Assembly (NCBI RefSeq): GCF_000006565.2
Contig: NC_031471.1
Span: 744,001 to 808,000 of the forward strand
Direction of reading: 5' to 3'
Source: Toxoplasma gondii ME49
Taxonomy: Eukaryota > Apicomplexa > Conoidasida > Eucoccidiorida > Sarcocystidae
Length of the DNA stretch: 64,000 nt
The notes under the pieces were generated by a model. The model saw only the letters and a list, made by a program, of their open reading frames with translations, did not search any database and was not told where the DNA came from. Each line of letters opens with the position of its first letter. Positions within the stretch are counted from its first letter, which is position 1. Below, piece by piece: positions 11,616 to 23,625 of this stretch. Position numbers and translations under genes: made by a program.

Positions 11616-13276
11616 AACAGTCTTCAGAGAAGGAGCGTAGTGTTTCAGGCATCGGAGAGCGTTGGGGAGACCAGGATCTAAGGACAACCGCCTCTGAAAA
11701 ACTCTGCCTGCATTTACGCTTGCACACCTAAAAAAGAACGGAGCTTTCCTCTGCCAAACTCTCGTCTGCAAAGTGCACGCTTCTGTATTTCTACTCATAA
11801 AGGTGGATGTGAATGCGGGGTGCAATCATCTTTCCACTATATATATATATATATATATGCATACATAAACGGTAGGGACATCTCTCTCTCGATATATATA
11901 TATGTATGTTTCGATATAGAAATGGATAAGCAGGGAGATGGATATTGATACGTGAAGAAACATGTTGTTTGGTTGAATGTGTAGAGAGGCGAAAGGGATT
12001 AGCGTGTGCCAGCGGTCGCAGAAAACAGGCTGAAGAATTCTTGTCGCCTTCACGGTGCCGGCAGAGAAAGGCAATGGAAACAGGAAAACGAGAGACTTTG
12101 CATTTCTCTCGGTGTCGGCACTCTCCCCATCTTTCCTGTTTGTCTCATAATTGCGTTTCGCGCCATCCCGCACCGACACCGAGTGCTCTGGCGCATGCAG
12201 CGCAGTTCTCAGCGTCTCTTGTGTTCAGTGACCCACAGGGGAGACAGTTTTTCAATGTTTCTGTGACGCCAGTGTCTCTGAGCAAGCATGCGTCGAAAAC
12301 GCGCACCGTTCGCGCTTCAGAGTTCACAACCGACTCGCAGAAAGCAAGCGAGGGAAGAAGAGGAGAGAGACCGTGTAGGGATGCTAGAGACTTTCTGACG
12401 TAACACTGTCGCAGAAAAGGTGAGAGAAAGAGAGTCTCAGCTTCTCTGTGAACACCAGCGAAAAAACGGACGTTGCCTTCTCCTCTCCTCTCGTGAAAAC
12501 GGCCTCGTTAGCAGACACGTTGACATTCAACAGACCGAAAGATACGCACGCACACACATGTATACGTACTTGTATGTATGCATATATATGTATATATATA
12601 TATATATATATCGGTATGGAACGACCTCGGCGTGAGCATTTACACATACACATGTGTACATGCATGCGTCGCTACATGTTTTTGCATGCGTATAAAAATT
12701 CAAAACCACGCAACATGAGAGGTAATTATCGGGAGGAGTTCAGAAGCACTGAGTACACTGGAGAAGACTGGGAAGACCGGAGCGTATCCGTGAAAGAGAG
12801 TTAAGAGCGGGCATCTAAGAGTTCGACCCAAGGTCGAAGCTTAACTCTGGAGTCAGACGAACTCCACATAAATCGATCTCTCTACACCACGATACAGGGA
12901 ACGGTGTCTACCTCAAGGTGTGATGTGCTCTGTATGTTCGTACACGGCTGTGTCAGGAGATTCCAAAGTCTTCGCTACGGTTGCGCGTCTCTGTCGAGAG
13001 ATAAGATTTCCGACGGCGCTCTCCGCGTTTCTTCCTCGGATGTGAACCTTTTCAAAGACATCTCTGATTGTTTTCGCGAAAAGCGCATCTGACAAAAGGT
13101 ACAAACGCGGGATTTTCCATCCCCGCCGCGTCTTCTTCACCCGACTCTCCCGGACAGCGAGACAGCGACGCACCCAGCTGTCAGCTCGAGAAAAAGAACT
13201 TTCACCAACACACGGACGTCTTCACATGTATATGTATTTCTGCACCCATCACGCAACTGCACTTGCTTGCAACTAC

Positions 13277-13315
<39 letters not shown>

Positions 13316-13585
13316 TGTATATGTGAACATGCGGTTGCGAGAGCAGTCAGAACTTTGCTTTCGTCCCTGTTCTCGCACTCCCACCGGACAAGCTCTGAGG
13401 AGGAAAGGGCTGCCAGACTCAACATGCTCATGCGCACATAAATATATATCAATATATATATATATATATAAATATAAATCTATATATATATATATATATA
13501 TATTATTTTGCGCGTTCGGCGGTGGAAATAGCAGTTGTAGGAGGTCCAGAGGAACATGAATTTCGTTTCGCTTTCATGGGAGGTT
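11616..13585. other. Spacer between converging genes
   Basis: No gene supported. It lies between the 3' ends of the plus-strand transporter and the minus-strand FAM136A-like gene, so it probably holds both 3' UTRs. TA arrays lie at about 11836-11857, 12585-12611, 13274-13312 and 13440-13503. Frames across them translate as Tyr-Ile strings and are artefacts. Confidence 0.5.
13440..13503. repeat. TA array near the 3' end of the FAM136A-like gene
   Basis: AT-only simple sequence with TATAAATATAAATC interruptions, about 80 bases past the stop codon of the minus-strand gene. Confidence 0.85.
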
Positions 13586-14392
13586 TTATTGGGAAGCTTC
13601 GTCGATTCGGCGATTGACGCGTTGAGCGACTTCCGAGAGAAACGGCTCGACCTCCGCAAAGCACTGCGTGAAACATTTCTCGCGTTCTGCTTCGAAGCTG
13701 GCTGGATCTGCAGATTTGTCAGGCTGCGCAAAGCGTGTGTAGCACGTCTGAAAAAACCAAAGACGCACACAAAGCCACAAACATTTATACATACATATAA
13801 TTGTATGCACGTGTATATAATGATATATAATTATATACAATTATATATATTTATATACAATTATACATAATTATATGCACGTCTATATAAATATATATAA
13901 TTATATACAATTATATATATTTATATACAATTATACATAATTACATGCACGTATATATAAATATATATAATTATATATACTTGTATATAATTATATATAA
14001 TTATATACACGCACATATAATTATATATATGTAAATAAACACGGTCGTTTCACGGAGGCCTTCGTATATTCTTGCATCTAGCCTGATGGAACGGTGGCCC
14101 ACCCTGAAGGGTGCTCATGCCAGTAGCCGTTTGAGTTCCTGTTTCCACGCATACGTCCCTACATGGGGAGGAGATTACAAAGCCAGAGAGAGAAGGGAAG
14201 AACTGCGCAGCAGATCTCGACGAAAACCTGCATGTGGAAGACGCACTCTCCACTTTCGAAGCAAAGCGACCATACACGCTGCGTATCCCTTCAGACTTCT
14301 CTCTCGCCACATGCAAAGACATACAAAAACGCACAAAAAAAAACGTACATAATAACATATACCCCTGCATCCATGCATATCCATACATACAC

Positions 14393-14434
<42 letters not shown>

Positions 14435-14459
14435 AATATATATATATATATATATATAT

Positions 14460-14490
<31 letters not shown>

Positions 14491-14992
14491 CAAATATATA
14501 TATATATATATATATACAAATATATATATATATATATATACAAATATATATATATATATATATGTATACGTATGTAGATATGTGAATATATGTGTGTCTG
14601 CGCATACGTCTCTTCCGTTTCCACCATTTGTGGACAGAGCTCTGTGTCGCGCATGCAGATCAAGAAAACGCAAGTTGCGAGGAGTTTCTGGAGAGAGGGC
14701 GAACCTTTTGGCAGCTGTCGAGTTTGCTTTGGAGGACTTCTGTTTCTCTTTGGAGGGAACGCATGATTGCCTCGCCTTGTTGGTGGCATCGCGTCATGCA
14801 GTCTGCGATTTTCACATGGTCGTCGTTATGGCGGTCGAAGCAAGACACACAGCACTCGAACGCCTTTCTCTGGAGCGGCAGAGTTCTCTTTGTCAAGGAA
14901 GAAATCATGTCCTCGAACTTCTTCTGGAAAGACCGTGCTCCCTCCTCCAGCGAAGGGTACCGCTCAGACGAAGAACTGGATCCGAACGCCAT
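13586..14992 (-). CDS. FAM136A-like (DUF842) twin-CX3C protein
   Basis: Small protein of the FAM136A family, known from the mitochondrial intermembrane space of animals. Two exons on the minus strand, 14992-14705 and 13747-13586, joined in phase 0, give 149 residues, close to the usual family size of about 140. The defining feature is four CX3C motifs: C47/C51, C65/C69, C94/C98 and C121/C125, set in helical sequence; the third motif is split by the intron (CQK|TC). Such cysteine pairs form disulfides in the intermembrane space. The N-terminus ([18 protein letters not shown]) shows no presequence, as expected for this import route. Localisation here is inferred. The intron holds about 430 bases of AT-only repeats. 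Confidence 0.87.
13795..14035. repeat. 70-base AT minisatellite
   Basis: A unit of 70 bases marked by TATGCACGT or CATGCACGT recurs at 13804, 13874 and 13944, with a diverged fourth copy near 14010. The rest of each unit is TATATAATTATATACAATTA-type sequence. It lies in the intron of the FAM136A-like gene. Confidence 0.85.
14396..14566. repeat. (TA)n-CAAA compound array
   Basis: Successive (TA)n blocks are separated by CAAA at intervals of about 24-32 bases, at least five times. It is in the same intron as the 70-base minisatellite. Confidence 0.9.
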
Positions 14993-17900
14993 CGCGGAGA
15001 GCGAAAAACGGACGCAAAAAGGTGAAACTCTGCGAAATATCGCCGGACGACACGATGCTGCAGCGACGGACTGGAAAGGCGAGAGACCGAAGGTGAAAAA
15101 AACAAAAAGAGGAGAAAAAGACGACGAAGGAGGAGAAAGGAAGAAGAAGAAAAAAAGGATAAAAGAGAGGGAACAGTGGGGGAAGCAAGGAGGTGGAGGG
15201 GTGACGAGAGGTAGGTTTATTTTACCAGCGGAAGGCTTGGGGAAGAAAGCGTCGAAGAAACAGACACGAGCTGCGACAAACGGCGAGAAAAAACCGACCT
15301 GAAGTCGAAGATAAACTAAAAAGGCGACGGCGTCGTTTTGGAATAAACGAGTCGTCGAAAGAAACTCCCGCAAAACTCAAGTTCCACTCAACGAGGAGAC
15401 GAAGAGTCGCGCCTTCTCTCGGTTGCTCCAGACGAGACGGGAGAAGAAAGTCAGCAATTTGGGAGACAGTTTCGAGAGTTTGCGAAAAATAGAAATGCCT
15501 CTCTTCCCCGGACACCGCTTTCTCTAACGATTTGCAGGTCTCGTCTCCAGAGGCAAATTCCTGCTGAAAAGGTGAGGCGCTGCTTCTCAAAACTGCATGC
15601 GCCGCGCACAACAGTGGGAGGCATCTAGGCATGCATTTTTTTCGTCGTATTATTCGCGCATGCAAGAAACTAGACATCGACTAAAAAATACTGGGTATGC
15701 GAAATAAAATGGAGTTCATCTAGCGCAAGACAACGCTTGCATTCATTCGTGCGTCAAATATCTCGTCTCGGGAGGCTGAAAGACAGAGTCGATCTGAAGG
15801 AAACAGAAACGGAGTGAAGAGACACAGGGAACCGCACTGTGGTGTAGTACAAAAGAAACGTAACTTGCAGACTCTGCGCCCCCTGAGGAAGGAAACATCA
15901 CCTCGGATTCGAGAAAGAAGCAGAAAATAAAACTTTCAAGGAGGCGGAAAATCTGCAGTCCGTCACAAAGTTCAAAATACTTCCAGAGGCGATTTCCACC
16001 CGCAATATGGTAATCGATCGCGTACCGACGATCTTTCTATCCGTTCGGTCGGAAGTCTAGGATGCCGCAACTTTCTTTTAGCAATCTTCCTTGTTCAGCA
16101 GCTGTTTTTAAAAGAGGAAACTGTCTCTCGAGCTTGAGTCCATCTGTTGTTAACTGTGGCGCGATTCCAAGCACGCAGTGTAACCTCACCCGAGAAATCT
16201 TTTGAAAAAGTATCGGCACCATACTTTCTTAATGTACATTTGCTGGTCCTAAAATTCGAATCTCATCTCCTTCATTAAGAAATGATCCTTGACCAGCATT
16301 CCTCGATTTGTGTACACGACGGGCAACCTAACCACGACCGAGTGTTTAATTTTCGGAACGACGGGAACAAAAAATCTATTTCCTTAAACAGTTGTGGTTA
16401 ACGCATGCGGTCTGACTTGAAAAGGCAGGCAAATCCATCGAACACTACACCACAATCTGTGTCGAAAACGAATGCAGAAAATGGAGGAGTTTTTCAACCG
16501 ACGGCAGAAACGCCGCCTCTCCTTACGGTTCTCGCGAACATTCGCGGGTGTACCAGACTTGCTGTGATTACACGGGGAAGAAAGGCGTTGATCGGACGAC
16601 TCAAAGAACGATGAATTTAGAAAGCAGAAATCCACAAGAGAAAAGACGTCGAGAGCCATGTGAGGGCAGGGGAACCTCCCTCTCGGTCTCTGAAAACTGC
16701 ACTCGCTTTCCTTTTTGCAAGGCGTCATATCTTCTCCAAAACAATAAGTGAGAGTTGCCAGCAGTCCAAAGCGACTGAGAAAAAAGTGGACAGCAAGCGC
16801 GGCACCCGCACAGCATCTCTTTCTGTGTGTCGACGAGAGAAGAGTTGCCGCCATGAAAAAGCGAGAAGAACGACAACAGAGGTGAGGACAGTGGCTGGGG
16901 CTTCGGCCTCAGCTCTGGAAGACAAACAGAGAATGGAGGAAATCCGAGTTCGGTTTTCAAGTGAAAAAGACGACAGGCGGCATCGACAAGTGTATTCCGT
17001 TTTCTCTTCGAGCTGAAGTTCTCTCCTTCTCTGCATGAAAGCGCGCGAGAGACAAGAAGAGGAAAACCCGAGTACGAGAACAAGAAAGGCGCGCAGTAGC
17101 ACGACAGCAGCGCGTCCTGGCTCCTTTTTCGAGAAAGAACGATGGACAAATCTGCAGAGCTCGACAGATTTCAAAGCTTCATTTGCTTGTTCGATCTTGG
17201 TGTTCCGCTGAACTGTCCTTCGAATTCGACACCCGCCCCCCCTCCTGCTTGAGACAGACGGCACTGCTTCTCCTCTCCACCAACGATTTTTCTTGCCGAA
17301 TGCAGCTGTTAAAAAACCTCCTCTCGCAGCGAGGGAACCACCCCGGTCGCCTTCTGTTCAAACCTCCCAGAAGGGAAGAGGCAAATTGTGGGGGAAGAAA
17401 ACAACGCCCGCGTCGTCCTTCTTCGCCTCTCTGTCGGTCGCTGCATGCAACAGCACCTGACGCGCTCGGCAGTAGCGCCGGGGCGGTCCTGCAACGGTCT
17501 CCATCAAATCCTGGAAAGAGCGGACGGAAACGAAGAAGAAAAAGCTGTGAGGAGAAACAGAAAGGAAATGCTCAAAAACGAACAAAGAGCGCGAAAAGAC
17601 AGGGAAAGGACATCCCGAATCGAGAGAGAGAGAGAGAGTGAGGGAGACAAAGCGAGGAGTGAACTCGGGGACATTTTTTCGACACAACACAAGAAGGTGA
17701 TGAAACCGTTATCCACAGCTACACTTATGCCGACATGTAGACCTCTCTATCGACGCGGCCAGGAGGATATGGAGAGATTCGTTTCTGAAAAACGACTGCA
17801 GAAATACCTGCGTCTGTGAAAACGACATCCCTCCTGCATTGTAGAGCAGGATGGACAAGCATGTGACGACGAAGAGAGCGACTTTCCCCGCTTCCCATAG

Positions 17901-18280
17901 GCAACACACCCAAGCAAATCTGGGGTGCTTTGTTTTTGATGTATGCACAGCTACATCTACCTAAGCAGATCATCTATCCATCGATCGATATGTTCGACGT
18001 GGATGCTTATCTTTTGTGTGCCTGTCTACCGTTATATCTACGTCTATCCCTCTCTCCGTCTTTCTCCATCTGTCGCTCTATCTGTCTATGCATAAACCTG
18101 TAGATCAATCTTTGCCTACCTATCTTGCGATCTCCATCTCCTCCCCACCTATCTCTATTTCTCTTTCCCTTCATATGTGTATGAGTATCAAAAGACAGAA
18201 ACAACATAATTGAAAAGCTGTGAGTTTGAAAGGACGAGTCGCAGAAAGCGGCGTACAGGTGCCGTCTCAAAGATCGCATG
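14993..18280. other. Spacer upstream of the FAM136A-like gene
   Basis: No gene supported. 15090-15180 is a purine tract on the plus strand (pyrimidine on the coding strand), as expected for a 5' UTR or promoter of the minus-strand gene. 15700-16400 is AT-richer and has no long frame. 17550-18200 is mixed and probably includes the 3' UTR of the Ctf8-Dcc1 gene. Confidence 0.5.
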
Positions 18281-21200
18281 TCATCTGCATGCAGCTGCCG
18301 GCGACGGTTCCTTCGTTTCGTTTGAAGAAGCCGTCTTCCCCGCGTCACAGCTCGGCCAGTGTCGCCCCTCGAAAGGCCTGGACAACCAGTGACGGGAGCG
18401 CGCCTTCAGAAAAGATGCGCTGGCTGTTCTCGAAGCCGAGATGCCATGAAAGAACTTGGATCCCGTCGCCCGCGTCGCCCCTCGACTTCCGAGCGAGAGT
18501 CTGTTTCCCAACGTACCTTTCCAAGCATCGTGGGGGCGACGAAGGGAGAGATTTCGGTATCCCACCAGGGCGACTTGCACATGAACAAAACGGCGAATCT
18601 TTCGCGAGTCTCCAGAGGCAAGAGCTCTTCCGCCACATGCAGCAGAAGTCCTTCGCCGTAGAAGGCGAGTCCTGCGAGGACGGCGAGGTGTGAAGCCATG
18701 GCTCCCTTCCTTTTTTTGGCTTCTCTGCATGCGTCCTCGTAGACCGACAGCCCCCGTGCGACGCCTTCGTCGACCGGCTCTCGCCCCAGGCCGTTGCCGT
18801 TCATCGACGGCCATCTACCTGCAGAAGACGACGAAGCGAAGGGTGGTTTCTTCCAACCGCCTCCAGCGGCTGCGCCAGACATCCCTGCGCGGAGCCCGCT
18901 CGACTGAAGACCTTTCTTGTCGGAGTCGGCAATCGACCCCACCTGGCCGCCGACGTCGTCCTCCCAGGCAGGCGAGTCCGGAGGCAATCGGAGCTCGGGA
19001 AACGCGAAGGTGTTGACTTGCAGAAGCTCGAGACTCGTGAGGAGCGGGAGCCTCGAACTCGCTTTTCCCCGTCTCGCAGTTGCGTCCTCGTCTGCCAGAG
19101 TGGACGCCTCTGCAGTCTCCAACGCTCTCTTCGCGACCGCGTAGCGAAGGACCGGAATTCTATTCACAAACTCGCGGAGTCGCGAGTCTGTCAGTTCCTC
19201 TAAATCTACATGGGGGACGAAGGCAGAGGCACTCTGGGGGGCCTGCTGGATGTTGCGATGCATGCGCGCCTCCTCGCGTCTCCGCAGAAAGCCTCGGTAG
19301 TCCGCGACGCAGGCGTCCAACCAGCGATTCGCCTCGGCGCAGACGAAGAGCGGCAGAGCCGCCAGCTTCTCTGCGAGAGCGGCTGTGAAGGTTCCGAGAC
19401 GCATCCAGTGAACGGGGAGGTAGGCCAGTTCGGTGATGCCGCACTGGACTCGCGCGCAGACTCCCGACTCGTGGAACACAGCCAGCGCGAGAAGCCTCTG
19501 GAGCTTCAACCAGTTGATGCACACTCTGGACGCGCTCACGCGCGCGGGAGTTCGCAGAAAGGCTTCGTAGGCCTTCAAGCCACTCACCTTCTCCCCGTCG
19601 TCAAAGACTTCTTCTTGGTTCTGCGCCGAGAAAGACGTATCTCTGCTGCTCTTCTGAGGCGTCGACGAGGGAGACGAAATCGAGGCAGAGCTTCGTCGCT
19701 CTGCCGCAGGCGAACGCGGACTCGCTCCACCGCATGCGCGACTCAGCGGGGGACAGACGTCAAAGAAGTAGGCAGGGAACCGTGGCGACTCTTCGGGGAT
19801 TTTCAGGTCGCAGAATCGCGAGAGAAGTTGAAACATCACGCCTGGGTCCAGGGGAAGACGCGCCTGCTGCCCCTGGCCATCTTCCCCTTCGTTCCCCGAG
19901 AAAAAAAACGACACAGCATCAGAAGAAGAAGAAAGGTTCTTTGCTGGCTTCGGAGACGCGGTGAAAGGAAAGAGAGCGAAGCCTTTGGCCTCCATGTCAG
20001 TCACGAGATCCATGACATGTCTGACGGTGAGGTCCTCCGAGGCAGAGAGGTCAAGGAAAGCGAAGAAGTTCAAAAGACGCTGAAAAAAACCTAGGAGGAT
20101 CGGCATGTCCACAGCGCAGTATCCTCCGCATGCAGGCAAAAATAAAATGCAGCTCGACGACGAGGAAAACGCTGTGCTGCCCCAGAACTCGGGAGGCACC
20201 TCCTCCGCCGTCTCCTTCGCGCCCTCGACTTCTTCTGCAGCGGCCGCGGAAGAACTTTCTCTGCATGCGCATGCTTGTGCCGCATGCAGTTCGAGGAGCT
20301 GGCGCCGCCGAAAGGCGTGGAGAGGCGAGTGGGAGAAGAGGTTCCCCATGAGACCCGCGAGGATATCTTCCTCGGACGCCTGGACGGTCTGGAGAAAGAA
20401 AGAGGAAGGAAGGACGAATCTCTCGGTGCCTTTGTCGCCAGCACCGTGGTGCGGCATGCGAGGCATCGCGAGAGTCGAGAGAAGTCCCAGGGTGTACGGC
20501 GACGGCCGCAGAGTCAAGAGCGAAGCGATCTGGGCCGTCCGACCTACCGTGGGTTCCAAGAGGAGAATCGACTTGCAGACGCCCACAATGGGAACTCCCA
20601 GGAGGTTCGCCGCCTCCCGTTCTGTCTCGCTCTCCTTCTCGGTACGTTCACACAGGGCCATCTCTGGTCCTCCCTGTGGGTCTCGCGAGGAGTCTCCGCG
20701 CCGGGGATCCTCAGGGCGTAAGGCAATCAGCATCTGCCCATCGATCTCGTTGCGACTGACACTGTAGACAGCCTCGCGACAGCAGAGAAAGGTCTCCTGT
20801 CTCCGTGGGCGAGTGTCTCCGTGTGCGTCTGCGAGGAGGAGAGTGGGGATGCCCTTGAGGCGCAGCGCCTCTCCCGCGAGGATTCGCGACAGAAGGTTCT
20901 CGTCGACAGCGAGCAGCTGCCAGTCTCCTTCGCGTTGCTCCGCCAACTGTGGAGAGATTCCGAGAAGCCAAGCGGCCGACTTCGCTGGCTCGCCGCAGTC
21001 GGCCGACGATGCAGCGCCTTGGCCGCTCTTGGCTCTCTGTCTCTGCGGCGCAGGCGCCTTCCCTGAGACGCGAACGCTCTCCTGTCGATCCGCAAACAGC
21101 TTCTTCCGCGGGTGCAGAGTCGGTCTCTGGTCGAAAGTAACTCTCTCCTTCGCAATCGCCTGGATTTCCCACACACTCTCCGCCGAGTCTTCTTCCGGAA

Positions 21201-22500
21201 AAGGCTCGAGAGACGCAGAGGCGTTCGTCTGCGGCCTCCCGAAGCGGCGAGCCTCTCGCCTCTGTCTCCGCACCCGCCGAACCACGACAAGCGCCCCGGG
21301 CTGAGCGAGCGCTGCGTCGACGCGTCCAGGGAGAACAAGAGAGCCGACATGCAGTTGACACTTGGGCGACTGAAAGAAACTCGAAGGCGCGTCTTTCCGG
21401 TTCGCCGAAGCCTCTCCCCACTCCACCAATCCCCAAGTGTCGAAGATCTTGTCCTGGTTCTCACCGGGAGCTTCACGAGCGTCGGCGGCCTCGCCGTCGT
21501 TCTCGGCGGCTGCGGCTGTGGGGCGGCGTCTCCCAGTGTCTCCGTTGGTCTCCGCGCGAGAGCCGGCGGCGGGAGAAGCCGCCGAGGAGGCCGCACTCGC
21601 CGAGAAATCGGAAAGGTGGAACCGAGGCCGGTAGAGCGGGAGCGAAATCAGAGACGGCGTCCTTCGACTCAGCTCGTCTGTCACAAGCGCGTCGCCCTGG
21701 AACCACGAGAAAAGTGCAAACGGCGAAGGAAGGCGAATGGCAAGAAGCAGAAGAAAGCGAGGAAAAGCCGAACCGAAAAGCAAACACGATGAAGACTACG
21801 AAGAACCAGGGAGGGGGGAAAGAGGAACAAAAGACAGAGTAAAAATAACACAAAAGCATGCAGAGACAAGTAGAAGAAGAAAGACGTAAGAAGCAAAGAG
21901 ATCGGAAAGAACAGAAGCGTGAAGGAAGCAAAAGAGAAAGACGGAATAAGAGTTTTTCAGGAGAAACGGAAACGAAAGTTCGAAAGAGAATGAAACGAAG
22001 GGGAAGAAAAGCAGGAAAAAAACAGAGCAGGGAGACGAGAGTGAAAGAACGACTTTCCATCTGTGTGCGCCATGGAAAGCAAGAGGAAGAGCATATCTAG
22101 AGAAGAGAGATACTTTCGCGAGACAACTGAAAAGCGCAGCAAACGAGAAGTGGAGAAACTGAAAAAATCTGCAGAGAGAAAAAACTCCGTTTCCTTTAAG
22201 GTTCGCTTTGACCGCGACAGAACAGTCTGGAGACAAGAGAGAAGCGACATACGAGAGAGAATGGAACAGAAAAAAAGAGAGACGCCGAAACTGCAGAAGA
22301 GAAAACGGTGCATCCTCACGCAAAATGCACCAGCTTCCAAAAGAATTTCAAAAAATGCACATGCTTCAAAACCGCGACAGCCATACATACATATACATAC
22401 ACATATGGACATACATATATAGACATATATATATATATGTATATGTATGCATATATATGCAAATATATATATATATGTATATCTATGCATATATATGCAA

Positions 22501-22537
<37 letters not shown>

Positions 22538-22820
22538 TATTTGACACAAGCAGGTGCTGGGGAAAAGGAAGGCATGCGGGGGTGTACAAAGATGGGCGGG
22601 TGTGGTCAGGAGACGCGGCGAGGCACACATGTTTTTCATGCAGTTTTAGCGGAATTTTCGTCCATTTTTTGAGTCAGATGAAGACTGGCCTCGATTCAAG
22701 AAGAAAGGCTTTCTTGGTGGGGGTGCATCTCACTTGCAGGTCGATGAGGAACAGGCCGCTTTCCGCGGGAGATCCGTCCTGCGGCAGAACGATCGAAGCC
22801 GAGCAGCTGGCAGACGCCAT
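18281..22820 (-). CDS. Ctf8-Dcc1 fusion (sister-chromatid cohesion, Ctf18-RFC accessory subunits)
   Basis: Predicted replication and cohesion factor joining CTF8 and DCC1, which in yeast and animals are separate partners in the Ctf18-RFC clamp loader. Exon 1 is 22820-22734 (29 codons, ending GLFLIDLQ|) and exon 2 is 21696-18517 (1060 codons), phase 0. CTF8 features: [10 protein letters not shown] matches the family's LQGE start; [20 protein letters not shown] (about 142-161) and RVTFDQRP (about 214-221) match its core and its conserved FxxRP end. DCC1 features: [20 protein letters not shown] (288-307), [10 protein letters not shown] (392-401), [11 protein letters not shown] (468-478), GGYCAVD, and near the end [20 protein letters not shown]. 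Length is about 1,100-1,130 because of Ala/Ser/Glu-rich insertions. The last exon is uncertain: 18403-18281 (40 aa) or 18377-18345 (10 aa). If exon 1 is ignored, an in-frame ATG at 21783 gives a hydrophobic start that reads intron. Confidence 0.8.
22381..22543. repeat. TA/TGCATATA array in the Ctf8-Dcc1 intron
   Basis: TA runs with repeated TATATGCATATATGCAAATA units, about 160 bases, inside the first intron (21697-22733). Confidence 0.9.
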
Positions 22821-23535
22821 CGTAGGCGCCGGGGGAGAGACAGAAAAGAAACGGAGAAGCGACGACGACGCAGTTGACGCGAGCGTGAGGCCGAAGGACC
22901 TCCGACGAAGCAAGGGAGAACGCGAGAGAAACGAGACAGAGAACGAGAGAAAGGGAAATACGAAGGGAGCGAAGAAACGACAAAGGAGCGAGAAGTCAAA
23001 GAGACAGAGAGAGAGGGAGAGAGACAGGGAGAGAAGGACGGGTGCAGCGACAGAGGGAGAAGGTGAGAGATGCCAAGATACAAAGAGGCGACTCGCGTCG
23101 AAGGCGTTTATGCAGAAGTCTGAAGTTCCCCAGAGGTTCTGGAAATGGCGAAGGAAGCGGGGAAGAGGCTTGATTTCAGCAGCTTCATTTTCCTGTGTTT
23201 TCGATCCCCGTACGAGAACCGCGTCTCGGCTTCCCGGTGGCGAACGAAGGCGTGGAGACCAAGGACAGAGGAAAGTCGGCGCTTCCTCTTTCTCGTCAAA
23301 TCTCGAGTTCCTCAGAACTCCACCAGAAGACGACGCTTTTCCTTGTGCGGCGGACCAAGAACAGACATGTCCTGCGAGTGCAACGCCTCCTCGAAAGAAC
23401 TGGTTCGTTTTGAGCACACCGCTAGACTCTCTGCTCGCTCATCGGAAAATGAAACGCATCAACAACCGCGCCTCAAGCAACAGCGAGCTCACAGACCAAT
23501 GCAAACCAAAATACGCAAAGACTCACCTACTCATA

Positions 23536-23625
23536 CATACATATATATATATATACATATATTATATTTATGCATATATACATATATACATATATATATA
23601 CATATACATGTATATATATGCATGC
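23536..23625. repeat. TA/TACATA array
   Basis: TA-rich simple sequence with CATATA and TATATGCATGCATA interruptions. Confidence 0.85.

Noticed and set aside
14234..15025. Frames rich in Tyr-Ile repeats, here and at many other TA arrays
   Set aside because: They are translations of (TA)n microsatellites, not proteins.
16601..17149. 182-codon minus-strand frame with hydrophobic stretches
   Set aside because: Phe/Leu/Ser-rich sequence expected from a pyrimidine-rich flank; no organised membrane segments or family match.
18409..18516. Read-through C-terminus of the large DCC1 frame ([13 protein letters not shown]...)
   Set aside because: It starts at a perfect AAG|GTACGT donor and departs from the DCC1 pattern, so it is treated as intron.
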